Positions 49,822 through 61,900 of a stretch of 64,000 nt of DNA are shown here, piece after piece (position 1 is the stretch's first letter; each line of letters starts with the position of its first letter). The notes under the pieces were generated by a model. It had not been told where the DNA came from. It searched no databases and saw only the letters and a list, made by a program, of their open reading frames with translations. A program made the translations under genes and the position numbers. The DNA lies in assembly GCA_025331565.1 (NCBI GenBank), contig JAFREQ010000034.1, positions 558,001-622,000 on the forward strand, read 5' to 3'. Origin of the DNA: Holacanthus passer (Eukaryota > Chordata > Actinopteri > Pomacanthidae).

Positions 49822-51310
49822 CAACTGTGTGAAGAAGTACGTTCACCCCAGGAAAATGTGAGTTTTTCAACAAATTTAGATATGGAGATATTTGAGCTTC
49901 CTTTAAAAATGTGGATGTAGATAACAGTAATGTAAACCATCAAGTAAAATTGACCTTTTGTTATCCCTTTTACAATTTGAAGAATCAGAAATGCTGATTT
50001 CCTATGTGGAAAATGGAAGTTGCACCTCTACATATATCATTCATTCAGATTTATAAAATTAAAATCAAGTTCACCAGATCAGGTGCAAATGATTAGATCA
50101 TCATTATAGAGTCGTCTGTTTTATTTAAACCTCTGACATCTAGCCTGCTTAGCTTTTTGTTTTTCAAGCGAGTGCTGTCATAATACCAAAATTCAAGGAG
50201 CTCTCATTAGAGACCAAAGATTAAAATGTTGTAGATATGTATAGTATGTATAGGTATAGGTCTGTCAAGGGCTTTAAGAAAATATCTTAATTATTTAATA
50301 TAAATGATTCCGCTGTTCAGAAGATTGTGTACAAATGGAGATGATTTCAAACTACTGCCAACTTGTCCTGGCCAGGCCGCCCCAGCAAATTTACTCTAAT
50401 AGCCGACTGTAAAATGCTAAAGGAAGTCTCTAAGAGGTGTCATTGCGGTATCTGCAGGTTGCCCTTGCTACTTACTGTTAGTGTGAAACTGCGCAAGTCT
50501 CCTATTAGAAAGAGACTGCACAAATTTGACCTGGATGGGAGATGTGCCAGGAGAAAGACTAAAATTTGCCGGTGCTTATCTCGGCAAGGACCATGATTTC
50601 TGGAACAGTGTTCTCTGGGCAGATGAGTCAAACAGAGTAATGCTTGGCCACAACACCATGAGACATGTTTGACCACATTTGACCAGAATAACCTCATACC
50701 TACTCTAAAGCACGGTGGTGGCGGCATTGTCATAGTTTGGGGCTGATTATCTGCCTCAGGCAATGAATTCAATGAATTCTGTCATACCAGAGAGTGCTTG
50801 AAGAGAATGTGAGCCAAACTAAAGAAGTCGACCTTTCAGCAGGATAATGATCCAAAGCACATCAGTAACTCTGCAAAGAAAGAAATGGAGTGTTATGGAA
50901 TGACAGAGTCAAAGCCCAGAGGAGTTTAAAAACTGGCTGTGTGTGCAAGGAACCCCTCAAACAGCACAGTTGACCGTGTCCTACATGGAAGAGTGGACAA
51001 ATATTTCTCCCAGTTGCTGTCAGAGGCTGGTTCACAATTAGAGAAAATGTTTACATGACGTTGTTTCTGCCAAAGGGGACAATACTAGTTACTGAAGCCA
51101 AGGAAGTGCTTACTTATTCCCTAACATGAAAATAATACCTCTTAAGTTTTTGTTGACTGCATAATTACATAATAGAATTTTCATTGTTTTTTGATGAATT
51201 ACATCACCTCTATTATCTGTAGATAAATTTTAAGTCGAGATCAGAAATTAACATGTCCACATTTCAAAAAAAGAAGCGTTTCAGTGGGTGTACTTTTTCA
51301 CATGACTGTA
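49822..51310 (+). mobile_element. degenerate Tc1/mariner-like transposon
   Basis: The element is about 1.49 kb, the usual size of Tc1 elements. The ends are inverted: the left end carries GTGAAGAAGTACGTTCACCC and the reverse complement of the right end carries GTGAAAAAGTACACCC. Between them are transposase remnants in several frames. One reads GHDFWNSVLWADESN near 50586-50630, with the second catalytic-region Asp. Another reads QQDNDPKH near 50838-50861, which includes a third-region Asp of the DD(34)E core. Stop codons and frameshifts break the reading frame, for example at 'catgtttgacc' and 'gagtttaaaaac'. No functional product is expected. Confidence 0.85.
50340..51056 (+). pseudogene. broken Tc1-type transposase
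   Basis: Coding remains of the transposase inside the element, from a GRP-like motif (PGRPSKFT near 50375) to a C-terminal KYFSQLLSEA segment near 51000. Several internal stops and frame changes are visible. The small open frame at 50363-50596 is part of this relic, not a separate gene. Confidence 0.75.
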
Positions 51311-52068
51311 TATCATCATCAGGACTACTTGTTTTCCACTTGACCTGACATGTCCTGAAAATTGGGTTGTTTACTCAAGAACGATGTTGCACAGAGGAGG
51401 GAAAATGAAGTCTCTGTGCCAAATGTTCAGGTTTTCCTCAGTGGGGGAGATATATAGTAGCTTCTGATCATCTTTACTTTCTTGAATAATTGACTATTTG
51501 TATCAGCCAGCAGTATCACGTGTATTTTAAATTTCACCCCCAAATTATTTGGTAATTTTTTTATCATTGAATCTGAAATTCATAATTTGAAAATGACCTC
51601 TTGCAAATGTGTGCACTAAATATTTATTTCTCTATTGAAGTCCTGTTGCGACTTATTTTCCACTTGCAACGAATGTTTGGAAACATGAACAGTGATTCTC
51701 TTAAATCGTTATCTGCATAAATACTCTGCCCCTTTGCTTTGAAATGTTTATGTATAGTGATTTCATCCCTGACTCGCCCTGGTGAAGTAATGATTAACTG
51801 GTCCATATTGTTCTCCTGTAATATATGTCACCCTCCTTTCAATGAAATGTCACTAAGCATGATCTTTTTTGAAAATTTCTTTTAACATTTATCAAAAGAT
51901 AAAATTTAGGTCATTAAAATGTCATTAATCCCCTCATTTGGGATTGATTATGTAATTATTGGCTGTTGGAATGAGATTTGACCTCCTGCTCTGTTTGCTG
52001 TGTTATGGTGACCTGGCACCTCAACACACCGTGGTTATCGATTTGGCTGCATCTTTAATTTGTTTATC

Positions 52069-52087
52069 CCTTTTTTTTTTTTTTTTT
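52069..52087. repeat. poly(T) run
   Basis: T tract of about 19 bases. Confidence 0.9.
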
Positions 52088-52129
52088 GTTAACCTTTCCG
52101 CTGTTCTCATTGTGTCCAATGAGTCCAGC

Positions 52130-52244
52130 TAGATGTCCGAGAGTCAGAGAGAGAGATGAGAGAGGTGAGCAGGAGGGGAGAGAGAAGACTCGGAACAGTC
52201 CCCGGTGTTGCACAGCAGATATAAGGATGATTCATGCCTAAGAG
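52130..52244 (+). promoter_or_regulatory. esr1: candidate noncoding leader exon of esr1
   Basis: A consensus donor, CTAAGAG|gtgagt, lies at 52245, preceded by a GA-rich stretch and a CCAAT box near 52112. No frame joins it to the receptor protein, so it would be a 5'UTR exon. It could splice to an acceptor at or inside esr1 exon 1. Vertebrate ER-alpha genes typically have such upstream leader exons. Confidence 0.35.
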
Positions 52245-52387
52245 GTGAGTAGTGTATACTGGTAGATTTTGGCTTTCTCCTTAGCTCCCTTTGTTTAAAA
52301 CCATTGTCCTAATGTTTCTCATTTCCACAGTGATTTGATTTACTGCAGAGTCTCAGGTGTATTCAATAATCTGGCTACAAATAGACC

Positions 52388-52392
52388 GGTCA
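52388..52392 (+). promoter_or_regulatory. ERE half-site GGTCA
   Basis: GGTCA followed by an imperfect partner (GTCAT) in DNA upstream of esr1. ER-alpha genes of fish are autoregulated through such sites, but a single half-site is weak evidence. Confidence 0.15.
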
Positions 52393-52493
52393 TACGTCAT
52401 GCTGGTATAGTGCTGAGTATCAGCTAAATGAAACGGCTCTCTGATAGTTGACAGTTGTTTTTTCTCTGGATACCAGCTGCTACCAACAAAGTG

Positions 52494-52501
52494 TATAAAA
52501 A
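52494..52501 (+). promoter_or_regulatory. TATA-like element upstream of esr1 exon 1
   Basis: TATAAAAA, which would place a start near 52.52 kb and a 5'UTR of about 450 bases ahead of the long-form ATG. Position and sequence are compatible with a proximal promoter; unproven. Confidence 0.3.
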
Positions 52502-52719
52502 AGCTGAATAGGGAAGAGAGCATTTTATATTTTAAATGGTGTGAGAGACAGGACGGGGAAGTTATTTGGGAATCACTGTTTATCTGTCCATCCTCCTCTT
52601 TCTCTGTCCCGCCAGGCTTCCCTTCCTCCTACACATTAGTAGAGATGTAGTAGAGGAAATAAGGGAAAGGCTCTGCTGACAAAAAAAGATTTAAGCAGGT
52701 TGGGAGGAGTCTTTTTGGA

Positions 52720-52742
52720 TTTTTTTTTTTTTTTTTTTTTTT
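52720..52742. repeat. poly(T) run
   Basis: T tract of about 23 bases in the putative 5'UTR region of esr1. Confidence 0.9.
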
Positions 52743-52971
52743 CTCAAGCTTTGTGGGCGGAAGCTCAAGGCAGATAGGGCAAAGGGACTGGAAGAATAGT
52801 GGACCCTTCAAGTTGCCTGACAGGCTTTACTGAAAAAAAAAGCAAGAGACACAGTGAGAGAGTGAGGAAAGAGTAAAGAGAGAGGGAGAGCAGCACTCGT
52901 CTCCACTCCCCCTCTCAGCAAATGGGAGAGCAAGTCTAAATCATGTTGCATATCAGTGCTGTTGTGCTGTG

Positions 52972-55900
52972 ATGTTGCTCAGGCAGAGCCCGGCGCAGAG
53001 CAGGCAGCCTTGCGGACCAGTAGTCAGACCCAGGATCAGCTCAGCCTTTTCAGAGCTGGAGACCCTCTCCCCGCAACGTCCCTCGCCTCCGCTGCGCGCC
53101 CCCCTCAGTGACATGTACCCCGAAGAGAGCCAGGGGTCTGGAGGGGTAGCCACTGTTGACTTCCTGGAAGGGACCTACGACTATGCCACCCCCACCCCTG
53201 CCCTGACTCCTGTTTATAGCCACTCCACTGGCTACTACTCTGCTCCTCTGGACGCCCACAAACCCCCCTCAGATGGCAGCCTTCAGTCCCTGGGCAGCAG
53301 GCCTACCAGTCCCATCGTGTTTGTGCCCTCCAGCCCCCGACTCAGCCCCTTTATGCACCTGCCCAGCCACCACTTTCTGGAAACCACCTCAACACCAGTC
53401 TACAGGTGAGAGAGTATCGTTTTTCTTCATCACCAGAGTGAAAAGTATCTTTTGTCTGCTTGGAAAAAGTTTTTATAGACTCTGCATCAACAGGTAAGAA
53501 TCACTTTTCATGTTAAATTTAGTAGTGGAAGGGAAGGTCATTTGTGAGACATCACCTCCAGTGCTTGAATCTGATTGTTTGGTCAGTTTTGTTTGTGCTC
53601 TAGTGATTATTTAGCTGATAGGAGCTGTGCCATCTGAACATCAAAAGACCCGTCAGATTTGTTTCTCCATTCTGGTTCTTTTGCCCACTCCATCATGATA
53701 TAAATACAAAGTTACAGAATAATATCTATTACAACATAAATTATCAGTTTGAATATCTTGTTCATAATTTGTATATTTAATAATTTTATTTTATCTTCTG
53801 TACTGACTTGGTGTTTCCTGTTGAATGTTTGTAGGGTGAAATGTTGCCACTTAACTAGATTTAATATCTGTCACTCACATATTATAGCATTGGCATTCTG
53901 TTCACTCCTCCCAATGCATTTATAAACAAAACATAATTATATAACCACATTGTTTTTAATCTGTTGCTTTATACAAAACATTGCCGCTATCTCTATAGAA
54001 AGGATCAAGCTTTGTCCTGGTTTCTAATTCCAGAGATTAAGGACTTTGTCAAGGACCTTGAGAAAGGAACAATATGTAAGAACAACAGAAGTACACATAC
54101 TGTGCAGATTGTTTCCCATCTCAGGTGGAAAATAGTCTGCTTTTGTCTCTGCTATCAGATTAAAGTCAGTGTGGTAAATGTAAGAATCGATCAGCTATAT
54201 TATATGGCATGAAAGCTATTTATATTTAATCTGCATTTCAATTTATTGTCACTTTTTGTTTGTTAAAATACTGAATCATCAAATGACTATGTGAGATATT
54301 TTCATCAAGCTGAAATCTGTGCCCTGTGGCAGGTCCAGTGTCCCATCCAGTCAGCAGCCGGTTTCCAAAGAGGACCCCTGTGGCACCAGTGACGACTCAT
54401 ACGGTGTGGGGGAGTCGGGGGCTGGAGCTGGAGCTGGTGGGTTTGAGATGGCCAAAGAGATGCGTTTCTGTGCAGTGTGCAGCGACTATGCCTCTGGGTA
54501 CCACTATGGGGTGTGGTCCTGTGAGGGCTGCAAGGCCTTCTTTAAGAGGAGCATCCAGGGTAGGTAATCTGTCTGCTTCATGTATTTGTCATCAATGGAT
54601 GTAATTCTCAAACCTGTTTGTGAAAGATCATATCTTATTTTGTCAGAGTTTAGAGTTCAAATTTCATGTAAAAATGATCAAGATTGTCCTAAAACTCTGC
54701 TTATTAATTATAGTTAATTAGACTAAGACATGCTCAAACTTAAATTGCAAATTTCCCCACTGTTGCAAATTTCCCCACTGTGGGACGAATAAAGTTTGTC
54801 TTATCTTAAATTATGTTTTTATTGTATCTGTTGTGAACAATTATAACAGTATGATACAGTATGAACAGTATGAAGAACACAATTGACAACAAAAATGTGT
54901 TTTCAGTGAACAAAAGAAAATTTAGTTTTGTTTAATCTGGCATGTCTGGCCATTTAAAGAACATCCACAACTGAAAAGGAAAGTTTGGATGTTACAGGAA
55001 GAATGATTTAGTGTTCCAGCTGTTTCCAGCCTGAAACCTCAACTAAGAAATAAACAGCCAACTAGAACTTGATAAAGGAGAGAAAGAGGGGAAAATTCTC
55101 ATCACTGAGAGATTTAAAATCAAGGGAGTAGTATTTCAACCAGTTTGTTTTTTCTGTGTTACGATTTTCACTCACAAGTTTGATCCATTTTTCCTCTTTA
55201 TTTGCTTCTCAAGTCTTTCATACATGATGGACAACCCCTGCACAGCTGCCTGTGTGTGCAGATAAAAGCTACATCTGCTGTCGGTGTCTTAGTCATGTTT
55301 GTGATATGATGCCTCGGCATATTGATAAGTCTTGCAATGGAAGACTGGTCATAAAGAAACCAATAGTCTCCATGGCGATAACAAAGCCAAGATGCCACGT
55401 TTTAATTTTCTCCATCTCGGATCCATTTAAAACGGGAATAGAGTGTTCCTGGCTACTAAATAACCTAAAGCTGAACTGAACACTGGAGTAGGGGGCTTGA
55501 AGTAATAGATTTTCTTCCATTTCAGGTCACAATGACTATATGTGCCCAGCAACCAATCAGTGTACTATTGACAGGAATCGGAGGAAGAGCTGCCAGGCCT
55601 GCCGTCTTAGGAAGTGCTACGAAGTGGGCATGATGAAAGGAGGTGGGGAGAAACATCAGCAGATTTTCCATCATTTCCAATAGCAATCTCTTTTTTTAAT
55701 CTTTAAAGCTTTATTTTATTTGATGTTCTTTTTTTCACAATTTGTTGTCTATCACTAAATTATGTTATTTGTTGTTGTTGTTTTGGTTAAATGTAAGCCT
55801 ATGATTTCTTTTTCTTTTTTCTTTTTTTGTTTTTATGTGAATTTTTATTTCAGCAAAATAAGCTAATTTGATTTCCCTCTTCTGAGCAAATTCCCAAACT

Positions 55901-58900
55901 AATTGCCATTTATCAATCATGGCTTGTTGCTGAGAAGACTGGCACAAATATGAGAGTGCTGGTAGATGCGGATAAGCTTTAGACTAACTTTAACTCGACC
56001 TTGAAGTGATTTCCTCTTAAGGAGTACAACTACTGATTAACACACACCCACATTTTTGTTTTCATACTTCTTGAATCATGCAGGCATCCATTTAATCTGC
56101 ACTGCTGGACTTTGTGGTATGAACAGGATATGAAGTCGGAAAGTTAGGAAAAAGTCAGGAAAAAGCCTGATGAATGTGTGTGTGTGAGATTGTGTGCATG
56201 CATGTTTGTGCCTTTTCTCTGTATAAGTATGTTACTTTGTATTAAATCCCCGCTGTGTGCTGAAGGTGTGCGCAAGGACCGTGGGCGTGTTTTGCGCCGT
56301 GACAAACGACGGTCCGGCACCAATGACAGAGACAAGGCCTCTAAGGACCTGGAGCGCAGAACAGTGCCCCCTCAGGACAGGAGGAAACACAGCAGCAGCA
56401 GTGCTGGTGGTGGAGGAGGAAAATCATCAGTAGTTGGCATGCCTCCTAAACAGGTGCGTATCCATGTGGAGACAGTGGCATTTGTTTTTGAAATACCTTG
56501 TTGTGGTGCAAATTGTTGGCCAAGAGGAAATCTGAATCTCAAAGAAAAATTAGGAATCATCCTCCAGGGACCATGAATATTCATACCAAATTTCATGGCA
56601 GTGTGGCGAATGAATGTGAAGAAACATTTACAGTCACTTTAAATCAATTCAAAGCACAATAGTTGATATTTTTCCGATTAACTGAGTCACAGTGTTGTTG
56701 TACCTGCTGCCTCCCCAGGTGCTCCTCCTGCTCCAGGGTGCCGAGCCCCCAATGCTGTGCTCCCGTCAGAAGCTGAACCGACCCTACACTGAGGTCACCA
56801 TGATGACCCTGCTCACCAGCATGGCCGATAAGGAGCTGGTCCACATGATCACCTGGGCAAAGAAGCTTCCAGGTACTGCTTATAAATTACTTTATAATAT
56901 GCAGTGCGTTTTTCTTAAAGATTAGTGAAATGATCTCTTCCCACTATGTGACATGTTTTTAAATTTGAAGCAACAATATCTAAGATTTTGCTGACCCTAG
57001 CACAAAGTTACCGTGACAGACACTATCTAAAAGCTGTTGGAGAGACTCATCAGTGACAATTACTTTACCAGATGTTGAGATTTGGCTTTCTTATTGTTTT
57101 GGAGCATAAACCTACTAGTAACTGGAATAGTTAAGACTCGCTTGAGACTCTCTTGGAGTATGTCAGGAGTCTTGTGATGTTCATGGGCCATTACCTTGTG
57201 TGTAATGTGGTCTGTAGGGAGTTATTACAGTGTGATTGAGCACCTTTTATCCAAAATGAACCAAATATCCTTTCAACACCATGTTTTTACATTATGTGAG
57301 CAAATAACTTGTTAGAAGTGATGTCTGACAGAGTGCGTGTGTGAGTGAGAGGAAAAAAAAAAGATACAACTTATAATCTTATACAATTGCCCTTAAACTC
57401 TGTGTCGCATAATAAAGTGCATAACAAAATCACTCGATCATAAAGTTAAATAATCAACTCTAAAATGTTTTTTGTTTGTCTTACTTGTTGTAATATTGTG
57501 TTAACTTAACATCATCAGGTGTTGAAGGATAGAAGGATGACTTCCAGTTTTATAAAATAATGATGCAAATGTATCCTAATGTTCAGTGGTTATGGCTCAT
57601 TATTTACTGGAACGCCACAAATAGCTTTGGATAGATATTCAGAAATACAGAAATAAAATAGATGAGGGCAGGTGCAAAACATCTGAGTCACATCTGCAGG
57701 AGCACCATGACATCTATCGTCTTTCTATGCCTCATCCAAATTAGGATGTATTTTCGAAAGCTCAGAAACGGTGTCTTTCTTAAACTTTGAAATACAGAGA
57801 TGCACTGTGCAACAGTGGCTATGGCCCTTGACTGTTGTCTGTTTGATTGCTGAGGAAACAGTGTGCACACACACATATAGACTTGTTTCACTATTCCCAT
57901 TGGGACACCTAACATCACAACTGAATGCCTAACCCTAACCTTTACCCTAACCCTAAAAGCCTTAACCCTCAAAAAACAGTCTGGACCAATGGGGACCTCA
58001 ATTTTGTCCCCATGATGACAGGATGTCCCCATGATGACAGGATGTCCCCATGGGTTAGTGTGTAGTCAGGTTAAAGTCCCCACTGGGATATAAAAACAAA
58101 ACACACACACACACACACACACAGAGCCATTACAGTGATGGTAATTACAGTCATCACCTTTGAGAGGATTGTTTGGCCAATCTGCTGGCACCCCATAGAG
58201 CCTAAATGCAGTATAGGACACATCACCCTTTTGCATACACACACACACACACACACACTGACAAGCTCTCTAAGTGAGTAAATCCTGATTTTGAGGTATT
58301 ACAATCCTGTGCGTCACTAAAAGCCCAAAGGCACACAGTTTTAATTGCGAGGAGTCCCAAACAGGGTACAAAGGGGGACAATGGGAATGAATTGGCTGTA
58401 ATTACATATGAATTGAGACAGCTGAGTGCCAGCGATAAGGTTCCTTATGAGAGCAGAGAGATTGCAGACAGTTTCATTTAAGTAGCCATTCGCTGTCAGA
58501 AAACAAGGGCGTGTGTGTTTTTATTTTTATGAGTGGGATTTAGGGTGCACAAACATTTAACTCTGAGAGTTTTGATGTTCCCCTCCATACTGCATTTAAC
58601 ACCCACCGCTCCAAACAGTCAGCTCTGATATAACAACACTTATCAACAACAGATTTTTTGCATTTACTCTGGATTCCATTTCAATGAGGATAAAACATAT
58701 ATTGTCCATTGTCTATAAATAACAGTTTTAGTGATGATTATTTGGAGTTGTTGCTATAAAAAATGTTAATTCCACTCTAACTAGGTGTGGATCACTTTGG
58801 TCCTTTCACAAAAATGCTCATTAATATACAGTTTGTGTGTGTGTTTCAGGTTTCTTGCAGCTGTCCCTCCACGACCAGGTGCAGCTGCTGGAGAGCTCGT

Positions 58901-61900
58901 GGCTGGAGGTGCTGATGATGGGGCTCATCTGGAGGTCCATCCACTGCCCCGGCAAACTCATCTTCGCACAGGACCTCGTACTGGACAGGTAGCAAAGAAA
59001 ACTCACCTGACGCGTCTGTGTAACATGCACCTGCGTGTAATCTTACATCTCTCTGTCCCTGCTTTTTCTCCCTATTTCTCCATCCTCTCCTCACTCTCAC
59101 CCAGATTGTAAGAGTGATACATCAGCATTGTAGATTTTCCATTTCACACCTTGCCGGCCATTGTGCCATCCCAACACGCCCGTCATAGAGTGAAAGACTA
59201 ATTACATGTTCCCCACGGAGAGGAGAGCAGCCTCTCCATAACCTGAAACACCCCTTCATCATTACAGTGCTGAGCTGGCAACCAGGACAGAGATTTAATC
59301 AAAGCCTCAATGCAAGGAATGATGGATAAGGAAGAACGATGGAGGGAGAGATGACAGGGAGAGAGCTAAATGATGAACAGAGAGGATGAGAAAATAGAGA
59401 TGCAGGGAGTCATGAGACATGGCTGTTTTCTGCTTTGCAGGCACAGCCTGTTCCCTTCACTTCCCCGGTGTTCAAAGTAAACAAGCTCGCGAAGCCACAG
59501 TATCTATCTCAGAGAGAAAGAGAGAGAGGTGGAGACAGAGAGAGGGATGAGGGAGACATACAGACAGACAGACAGAGCTTTTACCCTCTGATGTGCCTGA
59601 TGGTCCCATTTGATTCAAAAGTGTATTAGAGAGTATTATCTCTAAAACCTGGTCCCCATATGAGTGTCCTCACCAATTGGACATGATGACTAAAACGCTG
59701 TGGGTCAGGGTTGACAAATTCCCTTGGCTCCATGCTTCAAAGTTTATCTTGCACTCCAACCACTGGATATCATCCATCTTTCCATCACTTTTCAACTGTG
59801 CCGACAAATGGAGCGCCGCAGTGATTCAGTCCATTAGTTGTTTATCTAGCCGCTCTTTGGATAGTTTCATTGTGGCAGATGAAGTCGGGTTCTTTTTCCT
59901 CTGACAATGCGCTGCAGGTCAGAACTTGGGATCTGTTTTTGTTAGAATCACATTTATTCATGTGTAATTTACGGCATTCTAAATATATAAGAAAAGAGAA
60001 ATTCAAACTTTAAAATCTGAACAAAATTCCTCATGTTTTCTTTCCCTCTGTTCTCTAGGACCGAAGGCCACTGTGTAGAAGGCATGACTGAGATCTTCGA
60101 CATGCTGCTGGCCACCACTTCCCGCTTCCACATGCTCAAACTCAAGCCTGAGGAGTTTGTCTGTCTCAAAGCGATCATCTTGCTCAACTCTGGTGAGGCA
60201 ACATGTGCGAGTGTGTGTTTACAGTTTTAGACACCTTCTTGTGAAACATTTTCAGAGAAACTGAGAGTAAACTGACCATGAGAAGCAGAGAAACCTCTCT
60301 AATAAAAACACACACTCTCTAGATTAACTTTTAAATTCCTGCACCACTTTGTCGCAGGTTTCTGTTCCTGAGAGTAAATATTGAACAGTGTCAAACTACA
60401 CCCACAGAGGTGTAGCTCTGAACACTACTCAGGCGCATTAGGCGAACAGAGTGTTCTGGAAAGGCCTGTATTGTCAATGTACCTGATAACTGTTCCCATG
60501 ACAACATGAGACAGTACTGAGGCTGTGTTTGTCCCGGCAATTGAGATTTTCTATATGGGAAACTGAGTAGACTGAAATACCAGCAGGATGACACCACTGG
60601 CACAGCTGCTGGAGCCGGATGAATTTCTGATTGCTGCGTGGGCAAAACTGCATCTGCAATTAATGCTCTGCTCTTACATGTATGTGTGAGTCAGTTCTTT
60701 TAACAGCTAAAAGTTGTTTTTGCGTTTTTATTTTCAATCTGTTGCAAGTTGAGCAAGTTTTATCTATTTGAGGTATCACTCATACTGACATCTCGGTTCA
60801 AAGAGGTCCATTATGTTTTTCCTCTGTCAGGTGCCTTCTCCTTCTGCACCGGCACGATGGAGCCCCTTCATGACGGCGTGGCAGTGCAGAACATGCTCGA
60901 CACAGTCACCGACGCTCTCATACATCACATCAGCCAGTCGGGATGTTCGGCTCAGCAGCAGTTGAGGCGACAGGCCCAGCTCCTCCTCCTGCTCTCCCAC
61001 ATCAAACACATGAGGTGAAATCTAATTAGAAAAGGTCTCTTTTGTTTTCACCATATTGAAAGTCCTTTGATTTCCACATATTGTGCAAGCTTCAGTAATC
61101 CACAGTGATCCTTTTAGGTGGTAGGAGCTAAAAGGATAAATGCTTTAAAAGGTCTTGGGCTCTTTTTTAGAAACGTAATTGATTGTCTGTAGTCAGGTAA
61201 GCTGGTTTTAGCATGAATCATCAATAAAAGGTCCAATCTCCAGACTCTTAAAGTGATTTCAATTCACTAATGGTTGTAGAATATATCAAGTATATTACTG
61301 TATATAAAACACAAGAAAGGATAGAAAAGTATAAAACCTTTATGGAGCAAAACCAATAACATAAGTATTGTCTGTGTATCCAAACCCTGATATAGATCAT
61401 ATCTGAGCACCAAAGACCTGTCAGGCTTTAGCCTCAGAGCTCGCTGTAGCAACAGACTGTCTGTCATCATCTAAAATGGATGAAATGAAAGAACATTTCT
61501 ACAGCATGTTTTTTTTTACTTGGAGTAGAGTACTTTCACAGCGTGGTATTTGTACTTTTACTTAAGTAAAGGATCTGAATACTTCTTCCACCACTGGATG
61601 TAAACCATTCATGGGCCGTGGATTTATTCTAATTTGGCCAGCCGTCTTCTCCGCAGGGAAAAGCCAACAACAATCCTTCCTCCTGAGCATGATCATGTTT
61701 TGATTCAGAGGGAGTACGGAGAGGAGGGGCTGTTCACATGTTGTGTAGAAAGATGTTTCAGCATATTGCTGGTGTTCCGCCCTTACAACAAGGGCTGTTG
61801 TCATCTTTCTTTGTGAAATGAAGCCAATCTTCGGACTGTTTCTTCCTCTCCGCCATGACTCCGTCTTGTTGAAGTTTCCAGCCGTGTCCACACATGAATT

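Larger units (their letters stand above)
49271..52120. other. intergenic region between armt1 and esr1
   Basis: No gene recognised. In human this interval holds CCDC170, a coiled-coil gene; no coiled-coil-coding exon was seen on the plus strand here. The main content is a dead Tc1-like transposon (49822-51310) and A/T-rich DNA, ending in a poly(T) run at 52069-52087. Confidence 0.55.
56873..58849 (+). other. esr1 intron 5
   Basis: The largest intron of the gene here, from gtactg to gtttcag. It contains a dispersed repeat with CCCTAA-like phrases (57860-58125) and two (CA)n tracts. No coding sequence is recognised. Confidence 0.85.

Noticed and set aside
50363..50596. 77-codon open frame as a gene
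   Set aside because: It lies inside the Tc1-like relic and carries transposase-like remnants.
57735..57744. CC(A/T)6GG (CArG) box in esr1 intron 5
   Set aside because: A single match in a 64-kb A/T-rich window is expected by chance.
57930..57970. CCCTAA repeats as an interstitial telomere
   Set aside because: Only a few imperfect units, and they belong to a common dispersed fish repeat.
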